DNA from: Actinomycetota bacterium
GTDB lineage: Bacteria > Actinomycetota > Acidimicrobiia > Acidimicrobiales > Ilumatobacteraceae
DNA length: 43,830 nucleotides
Direction of reading: 5' to 3'
Assembly (NCBI GenBank): GCA_026393475.1
Contig: JAPLAA010000082.1
Location: forward strand, 1-43,830
The notes under the pieces were generated by a model that was not told the origin of the DNA, did not search any database, and saw only the letters and a program-made list of their open reading frames with translations. The translations under genes and the position numbers were made by a program. Position 1 is the stretch's first letter, and each line of letters opens with the position of its first letter. Of the stretch, positions 43,171 through 43,830 are shown in pieces.

Positions 43171-43830
43171 TCAACCGGCCGAAACGGCGTCCAACGCAGC
43201 GGCGTACCCAGGGGACTCCATCAGGGTACGACAGCGCTCGAACCTGCCGGTGGCATACGCCCAGAAGTCGTCGGCCGGATTGCCGTTGGCGTGTTGGATC
43301 ACGCCCCACAAGGTCCACAGCAGGTCGCACATCGCCTTGTAGGCGACCATCCGGCCCGCCTCGTGCGCCGGTGGCTCGCCGTCGAAGTATGCGCGTAACA
43401 GCACGGCGTCCTGCTCGGGGCCGAAGCCGCCCTCGACGGACAGGTCGCCGAGGTCCCACATCGGGTCGTTGTTGCCCGAGTACTCGTAGTCGATGACGTA
43501 CATCCGCTCGCCGGTGTCGAGGAAGTTCTCGCACAGCGGGTCGCAGTGCGACGGCACCAGCGGCCGGGCCGTCGCCTCGAGGGCGCGACGGGTGGCATCC
43601 GCGCTGGACTGGAGCTGGTCGTAGCCGTCGGGCAACGTGGCCCCCTTCGCCGCGAGCAGCGCCTTGTACTCGTCGATCATCGGGAACAGCACGAAGTCGG
43701 TCGCGAACGGTTGGGCGGTCGTGTGCAGGCGGCGGAACGCCCGGCCGGCACGGGCGACGGCGTCGAGGTCGGCGAACCGTTCGGCGTTCATCGTCGCCGC
43801 ACCGTCGACGAAACGGGTGACCATCAGCCC
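43171..43830 (-). CDS. Choline/ethanolamine kinase-like phosphotransferase, 5' end cut by window
   Basis: The frame is open to the window edge (codons for Gly-Leu precede the ATG at 43824), so only the C-terminal ~219 residues are seen. The kinase catalytic loop is SHCDPLCENFL and the metal-binding segment is VIDYEYSGNNDPMWDLGDLS, both typical of choline kinase/LicA-type members of the APH superfamily. The family phosphorylates choline, ethanolamine or small amines with ATP. Its location just upstream of the corrinoid operon, on the same strand, is suggestive of amine metabolism. The actual substrate is unknown. Confidence 0.85.
   Translation of the reverse strand, partial: GLMVTRFVDGAATMNAERFADLDAVARAGRAFRRLHTTAQPFATDFVLFPMIDEYKALLAAKGATLPDGYDQLQSSADATRRALEATARPLVPSHCDPLCENFLDTGERMYVIDYEYSGNNDPMWDLGDLSVEGGFGPEQDAVLLRAYFDGEPPAHEAGRMVAYKAMCDLLWTLWGVIQHANGNPADDFWAYATGRFERCRTLMESPGYAAALDAVSAG

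Overview
The window is high-GC, densely packed bacterial DNA. Most adjacent same-strand genes overlap by 1-17 bases or are only a few bases apart. Gene order gcvH, FHA protein (GarA type), MerR (FtsR type), DUF151 nuclease, second MerR, gcvT, gcvP matches the conserved actinobacterial gcvH-garA-ftsR neighbourhood. Together with the long modular pilins and methylamine/betaine C1 genes, this suggests an actinobacterium, possibly a marine Acidimicrobiia member such as Ilumatobacter; that taxonomic call is inference. No rRNA, tRNA, CRISPR array, transposase or phage gene was seen.

Region 1 (1-14264) holds a surface/pilus adhesin island. Two cassettes run on the plus strand (the first cut by the window edge) and one on the minus strand. 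A full cassette is a small class III-signal prepilin, then a prepilin fused to a von Willebrand A domain with an intact MIDAS, then a PilX-like membrane-anchored protein. The PilX-like proteins differ in their extra modules: a discoidin domain, a Thr-rich stalk plus PA14 domain, or none. A stand-alone SRAP/YedK DNA-protein crosslink protein (8716-9480) sits between the plus and minus cassettes.

Region 2 (14379-27330) is housekeeping. It contains a HIT protein and an SDR oxidoreductase (minus), a CDP-alcohol phosphatidyltransferase, and a nucleotidyltransferase/phosphomannomutase-like fusion that lacks the usual active-site serine. It then runs gcvH, FHA protein, two MerR regulators flanking a bifunctional nuclease, and gcvT. 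A twin-hairpin repeat, a histone-H1-tailed protein and gcvP (minus) follow. A tandem glycine riboswitch precedes gcvP only.

Region 3 (27362-35651) begins with a GntR/FCD regulator divergent from a dimethylglycine/sarcosine dehydrogenase-like flavoprotein with a folate-binding GcvT half, followed by its own ETF beta and alpha. An MFS transporter, a pterin dehydratase-like/VOC fusion, and an ECF sigma factor translationally coupled to a membrane-anchored Ig-like protein come next.

Region 4 (35663-43074, minus) is a seven-gene corrinoid methyltransfer operon. In transcription order it encodes a corrinoid protein, a DUF1638 protein, a small Virulence_fact-like protein, a methyl-THF:corrinoid methyltransferase-like protein, a RamA-like [2Fe-2S] corrinoid reactivase, a non-pyrrolysine MttB-family methyltransferase and MetF. 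An operator-like palindrome cluster lies upstream of it, next to a truncated choline-kinase-like gene. Regions 2-4 together can be read as a route from a quaternary or tertiary methylamine such as glycine betaine to dimethylglycine, sarcosine, glycine and CO2, with methyl groups entering the folate pool at several points. The substrate is inferred, not shown.
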